A stretch of 64,000 nt of DNA from Methylococcaceae bacterium UBA975 (GCA_002292375.1 DBBV01000006.1:62001-126000), one strand, 5' to 3'; positions 18,561 to 27,554 are shown, counted from the stretch's first letter. Made by a program: numbers and translations. The notes: generated from the letters alone by a model not told the origin.

Positions 18561-19120
18561 TGCCAGCCGGTTATTTATCTAATCCACTTGTTTTTATCAT
18601 TAATGCGCTCGTTGGGGCGTACGTTTTTATCTTGATCCTTAGGGTGTTATTGCAATATTGCCAGGCCGATTCACATAATCCGCTGTCGGCATTCATTATT
18701 AAAGCCACCCGCTGGCCCTTGCAAATGCTTAAACGGATTTTTCCAACCATCAAGGGGATTAATTTATCGGCCGTTTTTTTAATGGTCGTGCTGCAAATGT
18801 TGATGGGCTTTTTAATAACCCTTGGGCAAGCAAATGCATCCGTTTGGGCAATTTTTATTTGGAGCTTAACGGAACTGATTGATAGCATTATCAACGTATT
18901 TATTTTTAGCATTTTTGTAACCGTGCTGCTTAGCTGGCTTAATCCGGGTACCTATAATCCGATCGTGGCCTTGTTGTATAAAATTACAGAACCGGTGCTA
19001 AAACCTTTCCAGCGTTGGGTGCCTCCGATCGGCGGTATGGATTTAAGCCCGATGGTGGCCTTGTTGGCGTTACAGGTTTTAAAAATGCTATTGATCCCCC
19101 CTTTGTTTGCGCTGATGTAG
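18560..19120 (+). CDS. yggT: YggT family membrane protein
   Basis: The 186-residue integral membrane protein contains two YGGT repeats, each with two membrane helices: one around YVFILILRVLLQY and one around FSIFVTVLLSWLNPGTYNPIV. The second repeat ends with LKPFQRWVPPIGGMDLSPMVALL, the conserved loop of the family. The ATG overlaps the proC stop. YggT has been linked to osmotic and membrane roles, but a precise function is not established. Confidence 0.92.
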   Translation: MPAGYLSNPLVFIINALVGAYVFILILRVLLQYCQADSHNPLSAFIIKATRWPLQMLKRIFPTIKGINLSAVFLMVVLQMLMGFLITLGQANASVWAIFIWSLTELIDSIINVFIFSIFVTVLLSWLNPGTYNPIVALLYKITEPVLKPFQRWVPPIGGMDLSPMVALLALQVLKMLLIPPLFALM

Positions 19121-19169
19121 TGCTGCTAAGGCCCTTTTTGGATTGCAAAGAGAGTCCTCCAATCTCATT

Positions 19170-19189
19170 GATCGCCCGTCTAGGTGATC
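19170..19189 (+). terminator. Possible weak terminator hairpin after yggT
   Basis: GATCGCC and GGTGATC make a seven-base stem (one G-T pair) with a six-base loop, 50 bases past yggT. Only a short CTTTAA follows, so termination would be weak. It is recorded because it separates the operon from the dynamin-like gene. Confidence 0.3.
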
Positions 19190-19316
19190 GGCTTTAACAT
19201 AAGTCATCAGTGTGTGCGGCCCGTCACAGTTAGCGTCAGAATTTTTTTTATAAGTCCCTATAATTTAATAAACGTTCAGGCACGTCGTGCCTTTGTAACT
19301 GATAAGGGTTAATAAA

Positions 19317-21242
19317 ATGAAGCTTGATGTAAGATTACAACGTTATGATCGATGTAAACAATCACTAGCTAAGGCGCTTGGCGACTATCAACTGTGGCTA
19401 GAGGATGCGAATCTTAGTGATGTTGAAACAGAGATGATGTTGCTTAAAAGCCAGCGTTTGGTTGAAAAAGATTCGATTACCATCGCTTTTGTGGCGGAAT
19501 TTTCCCGCGGCAAAACAGAGCTCATTAATGCCCTGTTTTTTTCAGCCACAGGTGTTCGCTTGCTGCCATCCAGTCCGGGTAGAACCACGATGTGCCCGAC
19601 AGAACTCTTGTACGATAAAAAAGAAAAACCGTACCTTCGCCTACTGGAAATAGACACCAGACTAAATGACAGGTCGATCGAGGACTATAAAAAACAGCCT
19701 AAACAATGGACGCATATTGAGTTAGATGATAGTAACCCTAAGCAAATGCAACAGGCATTGTTGGAGCTACTAAAGACCAAGACGGTGTCAGTAGAAAAGG
19801 CGAAACAATTGGGCTTTGCTGCCAATGATGCTGAGGATTCGGTGGATGTGCCGTACTGGCGGCACGCGGTGGTGAGTTTTCCTCATCCCTTGTTAAAAAA
19901 AGGCCTTACCATTTTAGATACACCAGGCTTGAATGCGCTGGGTAGCGAGCCTGAGCTAACGCTGAGTATGTTGCCCAATGCGCAAGGCTTGGTTTTTGTA
20001 CTAGCCGCCGATACGGGCGTTACACAAAGCGACATGTCTATGTGGCAGCAACATATTCGAACGTATAAGAATACCCACGCGCACGGCTTGGCCGTGGTGT
20101 TAAATAAAATCGACGCTATCAATGACGAGCTAATGAGCGCTGATGAATGTGCTCAGTTAATCGAAAAGCAGAGCCTGGAAACGGCTCGATTATTGGAGTT
20201 AGACAAAAGCCTTGTGTTCCCTTTATCTGCTAAGCAAGGCTTAGTAGCAAAAATCAAGCAGGACGCCGAACTATTAGTAGACAGTCGCTTGTCGGCGTTA
20301 GAAAACTACTTGTCTGATAGCGTGCTGAGCGCACAAAAAGAACGACTACTTGACGAAGTTGTTGCTGGTGTTGTGGTGCACATGTCAATGGTGCAAAAAA
20401 CCTTGCAGGCTCGATTGTTGAGGCTGGATGAACATCTAAACGAATTGCGAGCGATACACGGTAAAAGCAAGCAAGCGACAGCCGAGCTGTTACTCGAAAC
20501 GCGTCAGCAGCAGACCCTGTATAACAAAAATGTGGAACACCTTAAAACATGCCGGCATATATTTAATTCTCAAATGACAGATTTGCTCTACCTGGTTAAT
20601 GCCAACAAAGTGTCGGAAATTTTTAATGAGGGTAAAGAACAAATGACGCACAGTTGGACCATAAAAGGCATTCGTATGGGTATGCGGCACACCTTTGATG
20701 AGCTCAATACCTTGCTAAGTGAAATGCTTAACAGCGCACAGGGTAGCGTTAAGTTGCTCGATACCATTTATAAAAGATTTAAGGATGAGCATCACTTAAA
20801 TGTAGCACAGCCAGCACGGTTTGAAGTGAAGGTGTGCCAGCAACAATTGAGGCACTTGTTACAGGAAGGGCTGGAATTTAGTCAAAGTTCCGAAGCGGTT
20901 TTAACGGCGCAAAACGTGCTTGCAAGGCGTTTTGTAGAGACGATTGGTGGGCGGGCAAGGGCGATATTTGAGCGAGCCTCGGTGGATGTTAAGGCTTGGC
21001 AATCTACCGCCTTGGCGCCGTTAATTAGAGAAGTAAATGAACAAAAGCGGCTGATGGAAAGCAAGTTAGATAGTTTGCGAAACGTGTCAGCTAATAAAAT
21101 TGTGCTGGACGAGAAAATAGCTGCAAACGTCAGTAATGCGGAAAACATTAGACATAAACTACAGGCGTTAGATGGGCTTATCGCCAGTATGAGCACGTCG
21201 CAAGATGAAACGGAACCCCTGGTCCGTGAAGCGACTAATTAG
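19317..21242 (+). CDS. Bacterial dynamin-like GTPase
   Basis: A 641-residue large GTPase. The P-loop is AEFSRGKT (residues 60-67), where the first Gly of the usual GXXXXGKT is Ala. The switch region has SSPGRTTMCPTEL, G3 is DTPG at about 201-204, and G4 is NKID at 263-266. After the G domain, from about residue 340, the sequence is helical and coiled-coil-like, the stalk pattern of dynamins, with only weak hydrophobic stretches. Bacterial dynamins remodel or protect membranes. AAGGG lies nine bases before the ATG and a TATAAT at 19259-19264 could be a -10 without a good -35. The gene stands alone between yggT and the convergent trmB. Family assignment is firm; the cellular role is unknown. 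Confidence 0.8.
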   Translation: MKLDVRLQRYDRCKQSLAKALGDYQLWLEDANLSDVETEMMLLKSQRLVEKDSITIAFVAEFSRGKTELINALFFSATGVRLLPSSPGRTTMCPTELLYDKKEKPYLRLLEIDTRLNDRSIEDYKKQPKQWTHIELDDSNPKQMQQALLELLKTKTVSVEKAKQLGFAANDAEDSVDVPYWRHAVVSFPHPLLKKGLTILDTPGLNALGSEPELTLSMLPNAQGLVFVLAADTGVTQSDMSMWQQHIRTYKNTHAHGLAVVLNKIDAINDELMSADECAQLIEKQSLETARLLELDKSLVFPLSAKQGLVAKIKQDAELLVDSRLSALENYLSDSVLSAQKERLLDEVVAGVVVHMSMVQKTLQARLLRLDEHLNELRAIHGKSKQATAELLLETRQQQTLYNKNVEHLKTCRHIFNSQMTDLLYLVNANKVSEIFNEGKEQMTHSWTIKGIRMGMRHTFDELNTLLSEMLNSAQGSVKLLDTIYKRFKDEHHLNVAQPARFEVKVCQQQLRHLLQEGLEFSQSSEAVLTAQNVLARRFVETIGGRARAIFERASVDVKAWQSTALAPLIREVNEQKRLMESKLDSLRNVSANKIVLDEKIAANVSNAENIRHKLQALDGLIASMSTSQDETEPLVREATN

Positions 21243-21246
21243 CCTT

Positions 21247-21936
21247 TCAGCGGGCGCGAAAAATCATATCCCATACCCCGTGCCCAAGCCGCAGACCGCG
21301 ATTTTCAAACTTGGTCAAGGGTCTATTCTCGGGCCGCTTGCTGTAACCATCGGTTGGATTATTGATAAACCCAGGGTGTGCGTTAAGTGTATCTAATATA
21401 TGCTCGGCGTAAGGCTGCCAATCGGTAGCGGCGTGAAAACAGCCGCCCGGTTGAAGCTTTGAGTGAATCAAGTCTAAAAACGCTGTTTGCACGATTCGTC
21501 GTTTGTGGTGTCTCTTCTTGTGCCAAGGGTCTGGGAAAAAAAGCTGCACGCAATCTAAGCTATGATCAGCAATTGCGAGCTGTAAAACGTCAATCGCATC
21601 AGTATCAAATAAACGTATATTACGTAGTTCTTTTTCTTGAATAAGTCGTAATAGATGACCGACGCCTGGGCGGTGGACCTCGATGCCGATAAAGTTTCTT
21701 TCGGGGTTGGCCTCAGCCATGGTGGCTAAACTTTCACCGTTGCCAAAGCCTATCTCTAAGGTGATGGGTTGGTCATTAGAAAACACCGCCTTGAGGTCCA
21801 GTACTTTCTCAGTACTCAGCCCGTACACAGGCCAACCTGTTTTAAGGGCCGCGTCTTGTCCAGGCGTTAAACGGCCTTCGCGTTTGACAAAACTGCGTAT
21901 GCGCCGCAAAAAATCGGTTTCTGGAGGAAGATTCAT
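21247..21936 (-). CDS. trmB: tRNA (guanine-N7)-methyltransferase
   Basis: TrmB forms m7G46 in tRNA using S-adenosylmethionine. The 229-residue protein has the SAM site LEIGFGNGESL, the IGIEVHRPGVGHLL segment, the substrate motif LFFPDPWHKKRHHKRRIVQ and the closing AATDWQPYAEH. All are conserved positions. It is the last gene of a leftward aroG-thiSG-trmB cluster, 16 bases after thiSG, and its stop is four bases from that of the dynamin-like gene. Confidence 0.96.
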   Translation of the reverse strand: MNLPPETDFLRRIRSFVKREGRLTPGQDAALKTGWPVYGLSTEKVLDLKAVFSNDQPITLEIGFGNGESLATMAEANPERNFIGIEVHRPGVGHLLRLIQEKELRNIRLFDTDAIDVLQLAIADHSLDCVQLFFPDPWHKKRHHKRRIVQTAFLDLIHSKLQPGGCFHAATDWQPYAEHILDTLNAHPGFINNPTDGYSKRPENRPLTKFENRGLRLGHGVWDMIFRAR

Positions 21937-21952
21937 GGTTAAAGGCTATGAG

Positions 21953-22927
21953 TTAAATCAAACCATCTAATGGCGATGAGGCAGAGGCATAGCGACGGCG
22001 AGGCATACGGCCGGCTAAAAAGGCTTCGCGGCCTGATTGTACGGCTTTTTTCATTGCCGAGGCCATCAATACAGGGTTTTTAGCGTGGGCGATGGCGGTG
22101 TTCATTAAAATGCCAGCACAGCCTAGCTCCATACCAATGGCTGCGTCAGATGCAGTGCCTACGCCAGCGTCAACGATAATCGGCACCTTGGCGTTCTCAA
22201 TGATGGTCATAATGTTATACGGGTTACGGATGCCCAGGCCAGAGCCAATCGGTGCAGCCAGTGGCATCACAGCGACACAGCCCATCTCTTCAAGGCGCTT
22301 GGCAATAATGGGGTCGTCGTTGGTGTAGACCATCACCTCAAAGCCTTCTTTAATTAAAATCTCAGCCGACTCTAAGGTTGCTGTAATGTCGGGAAAGAGC
22401 GTCTTTTCATCACCTAAAACTTCCAGTTTGACCAGCTTATGCCCTCCGAGTAATTCCCGTGCAAGGCGGCAAGTTCTTAAGGCGTCTTTGGCGGTATAGC
22501 AGCCAGCGGTATTGGGTAAAATGGTGTACTTATCGGGTGAAATAACGTCTAACAAATTGGCTTCGCCCGGGTTTTGACCGATATTCGTGCGGCGAATAGC
22601 AACGGTAACAATTTCTGCGCCGCTGGTTTCAATGGCCGCTTGGGTTTCGGTTAAATCTTTATATTTCCCCGTGCCGACTAACAGTCTTGATGAGTATTTT
22701 TTTCCGGCGATAATAAGTTCATCGCCCTGACCGCCACCAATGGCTTGCACTATTTCTACCACGTCACCCTCGTTTAAGTGTATTGTCGAAAATTGATCAG
22801 CGGGCCTGATTTCTTCATTCAGCTCAATGGCGATTCGTTTGCCAAAAAAACCCATTTTTGTGACCAATTGCTCCAGCGTAATGCTGTTCTCAAAAGACTG
22901 TTTCTCACCATTAACAACAATATTCAT
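21953..22927 (-). CDS. thiSG: ThiS-ThiG fusion: sulfur carrier plus thiazole synthase
   Basis: The first 66 residues are a complete ThiS (MNIVVNGEKQSF to IVQAIGGG). With no stop codon, the frame continues into a full ThiG, starting QGDELIIAGKKYSSRLLVGTGKY. ThiG makes the thiazole phosphate of thiamine from deoxyxylulose phosphate, dehydroglycine and ThiS thiocarboxylate. Its Schiff-base lysine lies in LVKLEVLGD and the phosphate-binding loop in VDAGVGTASDAA. The Gly-Gly that must carry sulfur is internal, so either the fusion is cut or another mechanism applies. Such fusions are annotated in other bacteria. It lies 11 bases after aroG. Confidence 0.93.
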   Translation of the reverse strand: MNIVVNGEKQSFENSITLEQLVTKMGFFGKRIAIELNEEIRPADQFSTIHLNEGDVVEIVQAIGGGQGDELIIAGKKYSSRLLVGTGKYKDLTETQAAIETSGAEIVTVAIRRTNIGQNPGEANLLDVISPDKYTILPNTAGCYTAKDALRTCRLARELLGGHKLVKLEVLGDEKTLFPDITATLESAEILIKEGFEVMVYTNDDPIIAKRLEEMGCVAVMPLAAPIGSGLGIRNPYNIMTIIENAKVPIIVDAGVGTASDAAIGMELGCAGILMNTAIAHAKNPVLMASAMKKAVQSGREAFLAGRMPRRRYASASSPLDGLI

Positions 22928-22938
22928 TGCTATGGCCG

Positions 22939-24018
22939 TTAGTCATTAACAGCGTCAATTTTACTGGCTCTGCGGGTGCGAACTGCGGCTGCTAAGTCAG
23001 TTAGTAACTGCACGCTATTATCCCAATCAATACAGGCATCGGTAATGCTTTGGCCGTACACCAAGTCTTGTCCTTCAACTGGGTCTTGGCGGCCAGCAAC
23101 TAAGTTACTTTCGATCATAACCCCGCTAATACGCATATCACCACCAGCAATTTGCTCGGCTACATCAGCGCCTACCACCAGTTGGCGGTCGTGTTGTTTG
23201 CTGCTATTAGCGTGGCTAAAGTCGATCATCATATGCAGGTTTACCCCAGCTTTACCTAGCTCATTAGCAGCTGATTCAACGCTTTCCGCATCATAATTTG
23301 GCGCTTTACCGCCGCGTAAAATAAGGTGGCAGTCTTCGTTGCCAGCTGTTTTAAAGATGGCTGAATGCCCTTGTTTGGTGACTGATAAAAAGTGGTGTGG
23401 GCGACAGGCCGCGCCAATCGCGTCGATGGCCACCTTAATGGTGCCATCGGTACCGTTTTTGAAGCCAACCGGACAAGATAGCCCAGAAGATAACTCACGA
23501 TGGGTTTGACTCTCGGTGGTTCTAGCGCCAATAGCGCCCCAAGCGATCAGGTCTGATACGTATTGCGGGGTAATCAGGTCTAAGTATTCGGTGGCAGCAG
23601 GTACGCCTTGAGTGTTGAGGTTTAGTAACAATTCACGGGCTAGATGAACGCCCTTGTTAATGTCGAAGCTTTCATCAAGATCAGGGTCATTGATTAAGCC
23701 TTTCCAGCCAACGGTGGTGCGCGGTTTTTCGAAATAAACACGCATCACAATAATTAGGTCTTCCGACAAACTGTCGATGTACGGTTTTAAGCGCGTGGCA
23801 TAATCGAGAGCAGCTTTTGTGTCATGGATTGAGCAAGGGCCGATAACGACCAGCAAACGGTCATCTTGACCATGTAGCGTTTTGTGAATCGCTTCTCTTG
23901 CAGTTGCTGTGGTTTCTGCGGCAGAATCAGTAATCGGTAGTTGTTGGTGTAGTTGTTCAGGAGAAATGATCTCCTGCATGCTGATAATTCGCGTGTCGTC
24001 CGTTTTAATCATGTTCAT
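22939..24018 (-). CDS. aroG: 3-deoxy-7-phosphoheptulonate (DAHP) synthase, class I
   Basis: This enzyme joins phosphoenolpyruvate and erythrose 4-phosphate to begin the shikimate pathway. Motifs include VVIGPCSIHD, MRVYFEKPRTTVGWKGLINDP, GARTTESQTHRELSSGLS and MIDFSHANSSK, all class I alpha (AroF/G/H) signatures. The frame opens at 24060 but the first 14 codons come from a tandem 16-base repeat. ATG at 24018 gives MNMIKTDD, the usual N-terminus, and 359 residues. AGG lies eight bases upstream of that ATG. Which feedback type it is cannot be read from sequence alone. Confidence 0.95.
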   Translation of the reverse strand: MNMIKTDDTRIISMQEIISPEQLHQQLPITDSAAETTATAREAIHKTLHGQDDRLLVVIGPCSIHDTKAALDYATRLKPYIDSLSEDLIIVMRVYFEKPRTTVGWKGLINDPDLDESFDINKGVHLARELLLNLNTQGVPAATEYLDLITPQYVSDLIAWGAIGARTTESQTHRELSSGLSCPVGFKNGTDGTIKVAIDAIGAACRPHHFLSVTKQGHSAIFKTAGNEDCHLILRGGKAPNYDAESVESAANELGKAGVNLHMMIDFSHANSSKQHDRQLVVGADVAEQIAGGDMRISGVMIESNLVAGRQDPVEGQDLVYGQSITDACIDWDNSVQLLTDLAAAVRTRRASKIDAVND

Positions 24019-24029
24019 GGTTGTGCCTA

Positions 24030-24061
24030 TGCTATGCGTATCAACTGCTATGCGTATCAAC
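24030..24061. repeat. Two tandem 16-base repeats upstream of aroG
   Basis: TGCTATGCGTATCAAC occurs twice back to back at 24030-24045 and 24046-24061, just upstream of the chosen aroG start. It would lie in the 5' leader of the aroG transcript. It could be a duplicated regulator site or a simple slippage duplication. The first ATG on the minus strand lies inside it. Confidence 0.6.
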
Positions 24062-24091
24062 GCGGATACTTATATTAAATTTTGTAAGGAA

Positions 24092-24110
24092 AGAATGATA
24101 ACGATAATGG
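24092..24110 (-). promoter_or_regulatory. Candidate Fur box in aroG promoter
   Basis: The plus-strand bases around GATAACGATAAT match the 19-base Fur consensus at about 13 positions by hand alignment. A possible -10 for aroG, TATAAG, lies at 24069-24074 on the minus strand, so the site would overlap the -35 region and could repress. No good -35 is seen. This is a weak, unconfirmed call. Confidence 0.3.
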
Positions 24111-24297
24111 CTTGATTTTACCTGTTATTATTGATGAATTCATATCAAATGGACCACAATTTAGATAAATCCATACAAGCGAGCCCTTGTTTTTGCTATT
24201 TAGGCTGGAAACGGGGGTTGGCGCTTCATGTTTCGTTAATCATTTACTGGTAGTATTCTCACTATCAGATAACAGCGTTTTAATAGGAGAGGTCGAT

Positions 24298-26208
24298 ATG
24301 GGAAAGCTAATAAAAATTATTGTTGGGTTGCTGCTGCTTATTGTTGTGGCAGTAGTTGTGGCTCCACTTGTTATTGACCCGAATGATTATCGAGAACAAA
24401 TCCAGTCGGCGGTTAAAAACAAAACAGGGCGTGACTTGCTTATCAATGGCGACCTGAGCTTGTCTGTTTTCCCTTGGATTGGTGTTGGCGTTAACGATGC
24501 GAGTTTGAGTAATGCGAGTGGCTTTAAAGCCAAGCATTTTGCGGAAATCAAAGAAGCAAACATTAAAGTTAAGCTGCTGCCCTTATTGAGTAGACAGGTG
24601 GAAGTGAGCACAGTGATACTTAACGGGCTCCGTCTAAATCTTGAAAAAAATAAGGCAGGAAAAACCAATTGGGCAGATATGGCGGCTGCGTCAGGTGACG
24701 CTAAAAAGGCACCAGCTCAGCCTAAAGACGGGCAAGCCTCCGCGACAGCCTTAGGTGCTATAGCCGTGGGTGGCTTACAAATGGTGGATGCGAATGTCAT
24801 TTGGTTTGATGCGAGCACTAATAATCGCTATGCCTTAACAGACTTAGATTTAACAACCGATGCACTCAGCATTAATAAGCCCATGGCGATTGACTTGGCT
24901 TTTACTGTTGATAGCGATAAGCCAAAAGCAACCGTACGATTAAAGCTAGACGGTGAGTTATTGATTAATGCAGCACTCAATCAGTTTGATTTTCAAAACT
25001 TAAGCTTAGCCATTGATGCGGCGGGAGACCCCGTACCCGCGGGGGCAATGAAAATGGATATTAAGAGTCACTTGATGGTTGATTTAACACAAGCAGGCAG
25101 CCTAACATTAAACCCGTTAACGATAAAATTTGATGACTCAACCTTAAGTGGAAAAGCGGCAGTGAAAAATTTTGCTAAGCCCGCGATCAATTTCAATTTG
25201 GCGGTCGACACGATTAACCTAGATCGTTATATGCCAAAGCAAGCAGAAGGTTCTTCATCGAGTAATAAAGTCGCCGCGCCGCCACCTGCAGCCGTGGCCT
25301 TGATTCCAGTGCAAACACTACGAGAGCTAAACATTGATGGTGTGTTTGAGGTGCAATCGTTACGGGTGAATGGCTTAACGGCACAGCAAGCAAGCATCAA
25401 GCTAACGGCAAAAAATGGTGTATTAAGAACCGAACAGGGGATAAAGGCGTTTTATGGCGGGCGTTATAACGGTCAAACAACCGTTGATGCACGACAAAAA
25501 ACACCGCTCATAAGCGTTAAAGAGCAGGTTACGGGGGTTAATATTGCGCCGTTAATGGTTGATTTAATGGGCAAAACAACGGTATCAGGTGTGGCTAATA
25601 TAAAAGCCGATTTGACGACGCGTGGTAATAGTATTGCGGCATTTAAGTCAGCTTTAAATGGTCAGGCGGAGTTTAGCCTACAAGAAGGTGCGGTGACCGG
25701 CATTGACGTTGCTGCGTTAATGAGTCAAGCGCAGGCGGTTTTAAGCGGTAATCTAGCGGCTGCCATGGTTAAGGGCGAAGGAAAAACAGCGTTCTCAAAC
25801 CTCTCGGGTACGGCTCAAATCAACAATGGCGTCGTCAATAATACCGACTTGCTAGCAGCCTCTCCGTTGGTCAATATTACCGGGGCGGGCAGTGCCAATT
25901 TAGTGACTGAGCAAATTAAGTACCGCTTAACACTGCAACGCACTAAAGCACAAAGTGATGCGGAGGCAAATGACACAAAAGACCTGAAAAACCTATTAAT
26001 TCCGGTTAATGTGACGGGAACGTTCGCTAAACCTAGCATTAAATTAGATGCAAAGGCGATCTTAATGGCAACCCAAAAAGAAAAAATTGACGCTAAAAAA
26101 CAGGTGCTGACGGATAAGGTAAATAAAAAACTAGACGAAAAGCTACAGGGACCTGCGGGTGAGTTATTAAAAGGTAAGGCGGGTGAGTTATTAAAGGGCT
26201 TGTTTTAG
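24298..26208 (+). CDS. AsmA family inner-membrane/periplasmic protein
   Basis: AsmA-family proteins are anchored by one N-terminal helix and extend into the periplasm as a beta-groove believed to move phospholipids. Here residues 1-24 hold the membrane helix (MGKLIKIIVGLLLLIVVAVV), followed by VIDPNDYREQIQSAVKNKTGR and the GDLSLSVFPWIGV segment typical of the AsmA N-terminal domain. The C-terminal half carries the second AsmA domain, with LTTRGNSIAAFKSALNGQAEF and YRLTLQ. The open frame begins at 24187 but ATG 24298 has AGGAGAGG seven bases upstream and starts the anchor properly, giving 636 residues. A short repeat, GELLKGKAGELLKG, ends the protein. Confidence 0.9.
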   Translation: MGKLIKIIVGLLLLIVVAVVVAPLVIDPNDYREQIQSAVKNKTGRDLLINGDLSLSVFPWIGVGVNDASLSNASGFKAKHFAEIKEANIKVKLLPLLSRQVEVSTVILNGLRLNLEKNKAGKTNWADMAAASGDAKKAPAQPKDGQASATALGAIAVGGLQMVDANVIWFDASTNNRYALTDLDLTTDALSINKPMAIDLAFTVDSDKPKATVRLKLDGELLINAALNQFDFQNLSLAIDAAGDPVPAGAMKMDIKSHLMVDLTQAGSLTLNPLTIKFDDSTLSGKAAVKNFAKPAINFNLAVDTINLDRYMPKQAEGSSSSNKVAAPPPAAVALIPVQTLRELNIDGVFEVQSLRVNGLTAQQASIKLTAKNGVLRTEQGIKAFYGGRYNGQTTVDARQKTPLISVKEQVTGVNIAPLMVDLMGKTTVSGVANIKADLTTRGNSIAAFKSALNGQAEFSLQEGAVTGIDVAALMSQAQAVLSGNLAAAMVKGEGKTAFSNLSGTAQINNGVVNNTDLLAASPLVNITGAGSANLVTEQIKYRLTLQRTKAQSDAEANDTKDLKNLLIPVNVTGTFAKPSIKLDAKAILMATQKEKIDAKKQVLTDKVNKKLDEKLQGPAGELLKGKAGELLKGLF

Positions 26209-26228
26209 AGCAAACGGTCGGTCACTGT

Positions 26229-27272
26229 ATCGAACCTGAGCGTTTTCAATCGTTAGTATTGGCGTGGTTTGACCGCCACGGTAGAAAGAATTTGCCGTGG
26301 CAACAAACGCCAACGCCTTATCACGTTTGGCTGTCTGAGATTATGCTGCAGCAAACGCAGGTTGCCACAGTGATACCGTATTTCGAGCGATTTATTCAAT
26401 CGTTTCCGAGGCTGAGCGACCTAGCCAAGTCGCCCTTAGACGACGTATTACACCATTGGTCTGGCTTGGGTTATTACGCCCGTGCGAGGAACCTACATAA
26501 AACAGCGGTTATTGTCACAACCGAATACGACGGTAATTTTCCAGATACGGTTGAACGGCTGGTCGAGTTGCCAGGTATTGGGCGTTCAACGGCGGGGGCT
26601 ATTGCCAGCCTTGCGATGGGGCAGTCGGCACCAATCTTAGACGGTAACGTTAAGCGTGTACTAAGCCGTTTTTTTGCGCTTGAAGGCTGGAGTGGTAAAG
26701 CCAGCGTATTAAAGCAATTGTGGCGACTGAGCGAACAACTTACGCCACAAACGCGTGCAAATCACTTTAATCAAGCGTTAATGGACCTGGGTGCGACACT
26801 GTGCACACGAGCACAGCCGAGTTGTACGCGCTGCCCGCTAAGCGATCGCTGTGCGGCGTTACTGCAAGACAGGGTGGCAGAGCTACCCACACCAAAGAAA
26901 CGGGCCACGATGCCTGTAAAAGAGCGTTATTGGTGGGTGTCTAAAAGACAAAATGCGGTGTTGCTAAATCAACGTCCACCAACGGGTTTATGGGGTGGTT
27001 TATGGTCTTTTCCGGAGTTTGACAGTTATGATGAACTGCTTGCTTGGTGTGTCAAGCAGGGGCTGGAGATAGAAAAAGCAGAGCAGTTACCGCAGAAGCG
27101 CCATACCTTTTCTCATTATCACTTAGATTACACGCCACTTGTATACACCCTTCAGGCCGCGCCTTCACAAATAGCTGAGACTAATACGTCGCACTGGTAT
27201 CAGATCAGTAGTCGTGTGAAAATAGGCTTACCTAAACCCGTGAGCGACTTAATCGCTCAATTGGCAGATTAA
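26229..27272 (+). CDS. mutY: A/G-specific adenine glycosylase MutY, start codon unusual
   Basis: MutY removes adenine mispaired with 8-oxoguanine. The protein has the catalytic Glu in MLQQTQVATV, the helix-hairpin-helix LPGIGRSTAGAIAS, the catalytic Asp in ILDGNVKRV and the 4Fe-4S cysteines in C-X6-C-X2-C-X5-C, followed by the NUDIX-like 8-oxoG recognition domain. The conserved N-terminal helix ERFQSLVLAWFDRHGRK extends upstream of the first ordinary start, TTG at 26259. No ATG, GTG or TTG occurs in frame between the TGA at 26184-26186 and 26259; an ATC at 26229 aligns with Met1 of E. coli MutY and is used here as the boundary. With TTG the protein loses about ten residues. Confidence 0.9.
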   Translation: MEPERFQSLVLAWFDRHGRKNLPWQQTPTPYHVWLSEIMLQQTQVATVIPYFERFIQSFPRLSDLAKSPLDDVLHHWSGLGYYARARNLHKTAVIVTTEYDGNFPDTVERLVELPGIGRSTAGAIASLAMGQSAPILDGNVKRVLSRFFALEGWSGKASVLKQLWRLSEQLTPQTRANHFNQALMDLGATLCTRAQPSCTRCPLSDRCAALLQDRVAELPTPKKRATMPVKERYWWVSKRQNAVLLNQRPPTGLWGGLWSFPEFDSYDELLAWCVKQGLEIEKAEQLPQKRHTFSHYHLDYTPLVYTLQAAPSQIAETNTSHWYQISSRVKIGLPKPVSDLIAQLAD

Positions 27273-27293
27273 TGATCATCAGAGACGTCTAAT

Positions 27294-27554
27294 ATGTATT
27301 GTCAAAAACTAAAACGTGAAGCCGAAGCACTCGAAAAACCGCCGATCCCTGGTGAATTGGGTGAGCGGATTATAAACAACATATCGAAAGAGGCATGGCA
27401 GCTTTGGCTGGCGCAACAAACGATGATTATTAATGAAAATCGTTTAACCCCCTTTGAGCCAGAGGCACGCGCCTTGCTAAAAGCAGAAATGGAAAAGTTT
27501 TTGTTTAGTGACGATGCAGAAGCACCGGCAGGCTTTGTACCGCCAGCAAAATAA
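27294..27554 (+). CDS. yggX: Fe(2+)-trafficking protein YggX
   Basis: An 86-residue protein of the YggX family, implicated in iron trafficking and protection of Fe-S clusters from oxidation. The conserved Cys is residue 3 (MYCQKLKREAE), followed by PGELGERIINNISKEAWQLWL and QTMIINENRL, the family core. AGAG lies about nine bases before the ATG, and an in-frame TGA at 27273 excludes a longer form. mutY-yggX is a common pair, which suits the shared Fe-S link. Confidence 0.95.
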   Translation: MYCQKLKREAEALEKPPIPGELGERIINNISKEAWQLWLAQQTMIINENRLTPFEPEARALLKAEMEKFLFSDDAEAPAGFVPPAK

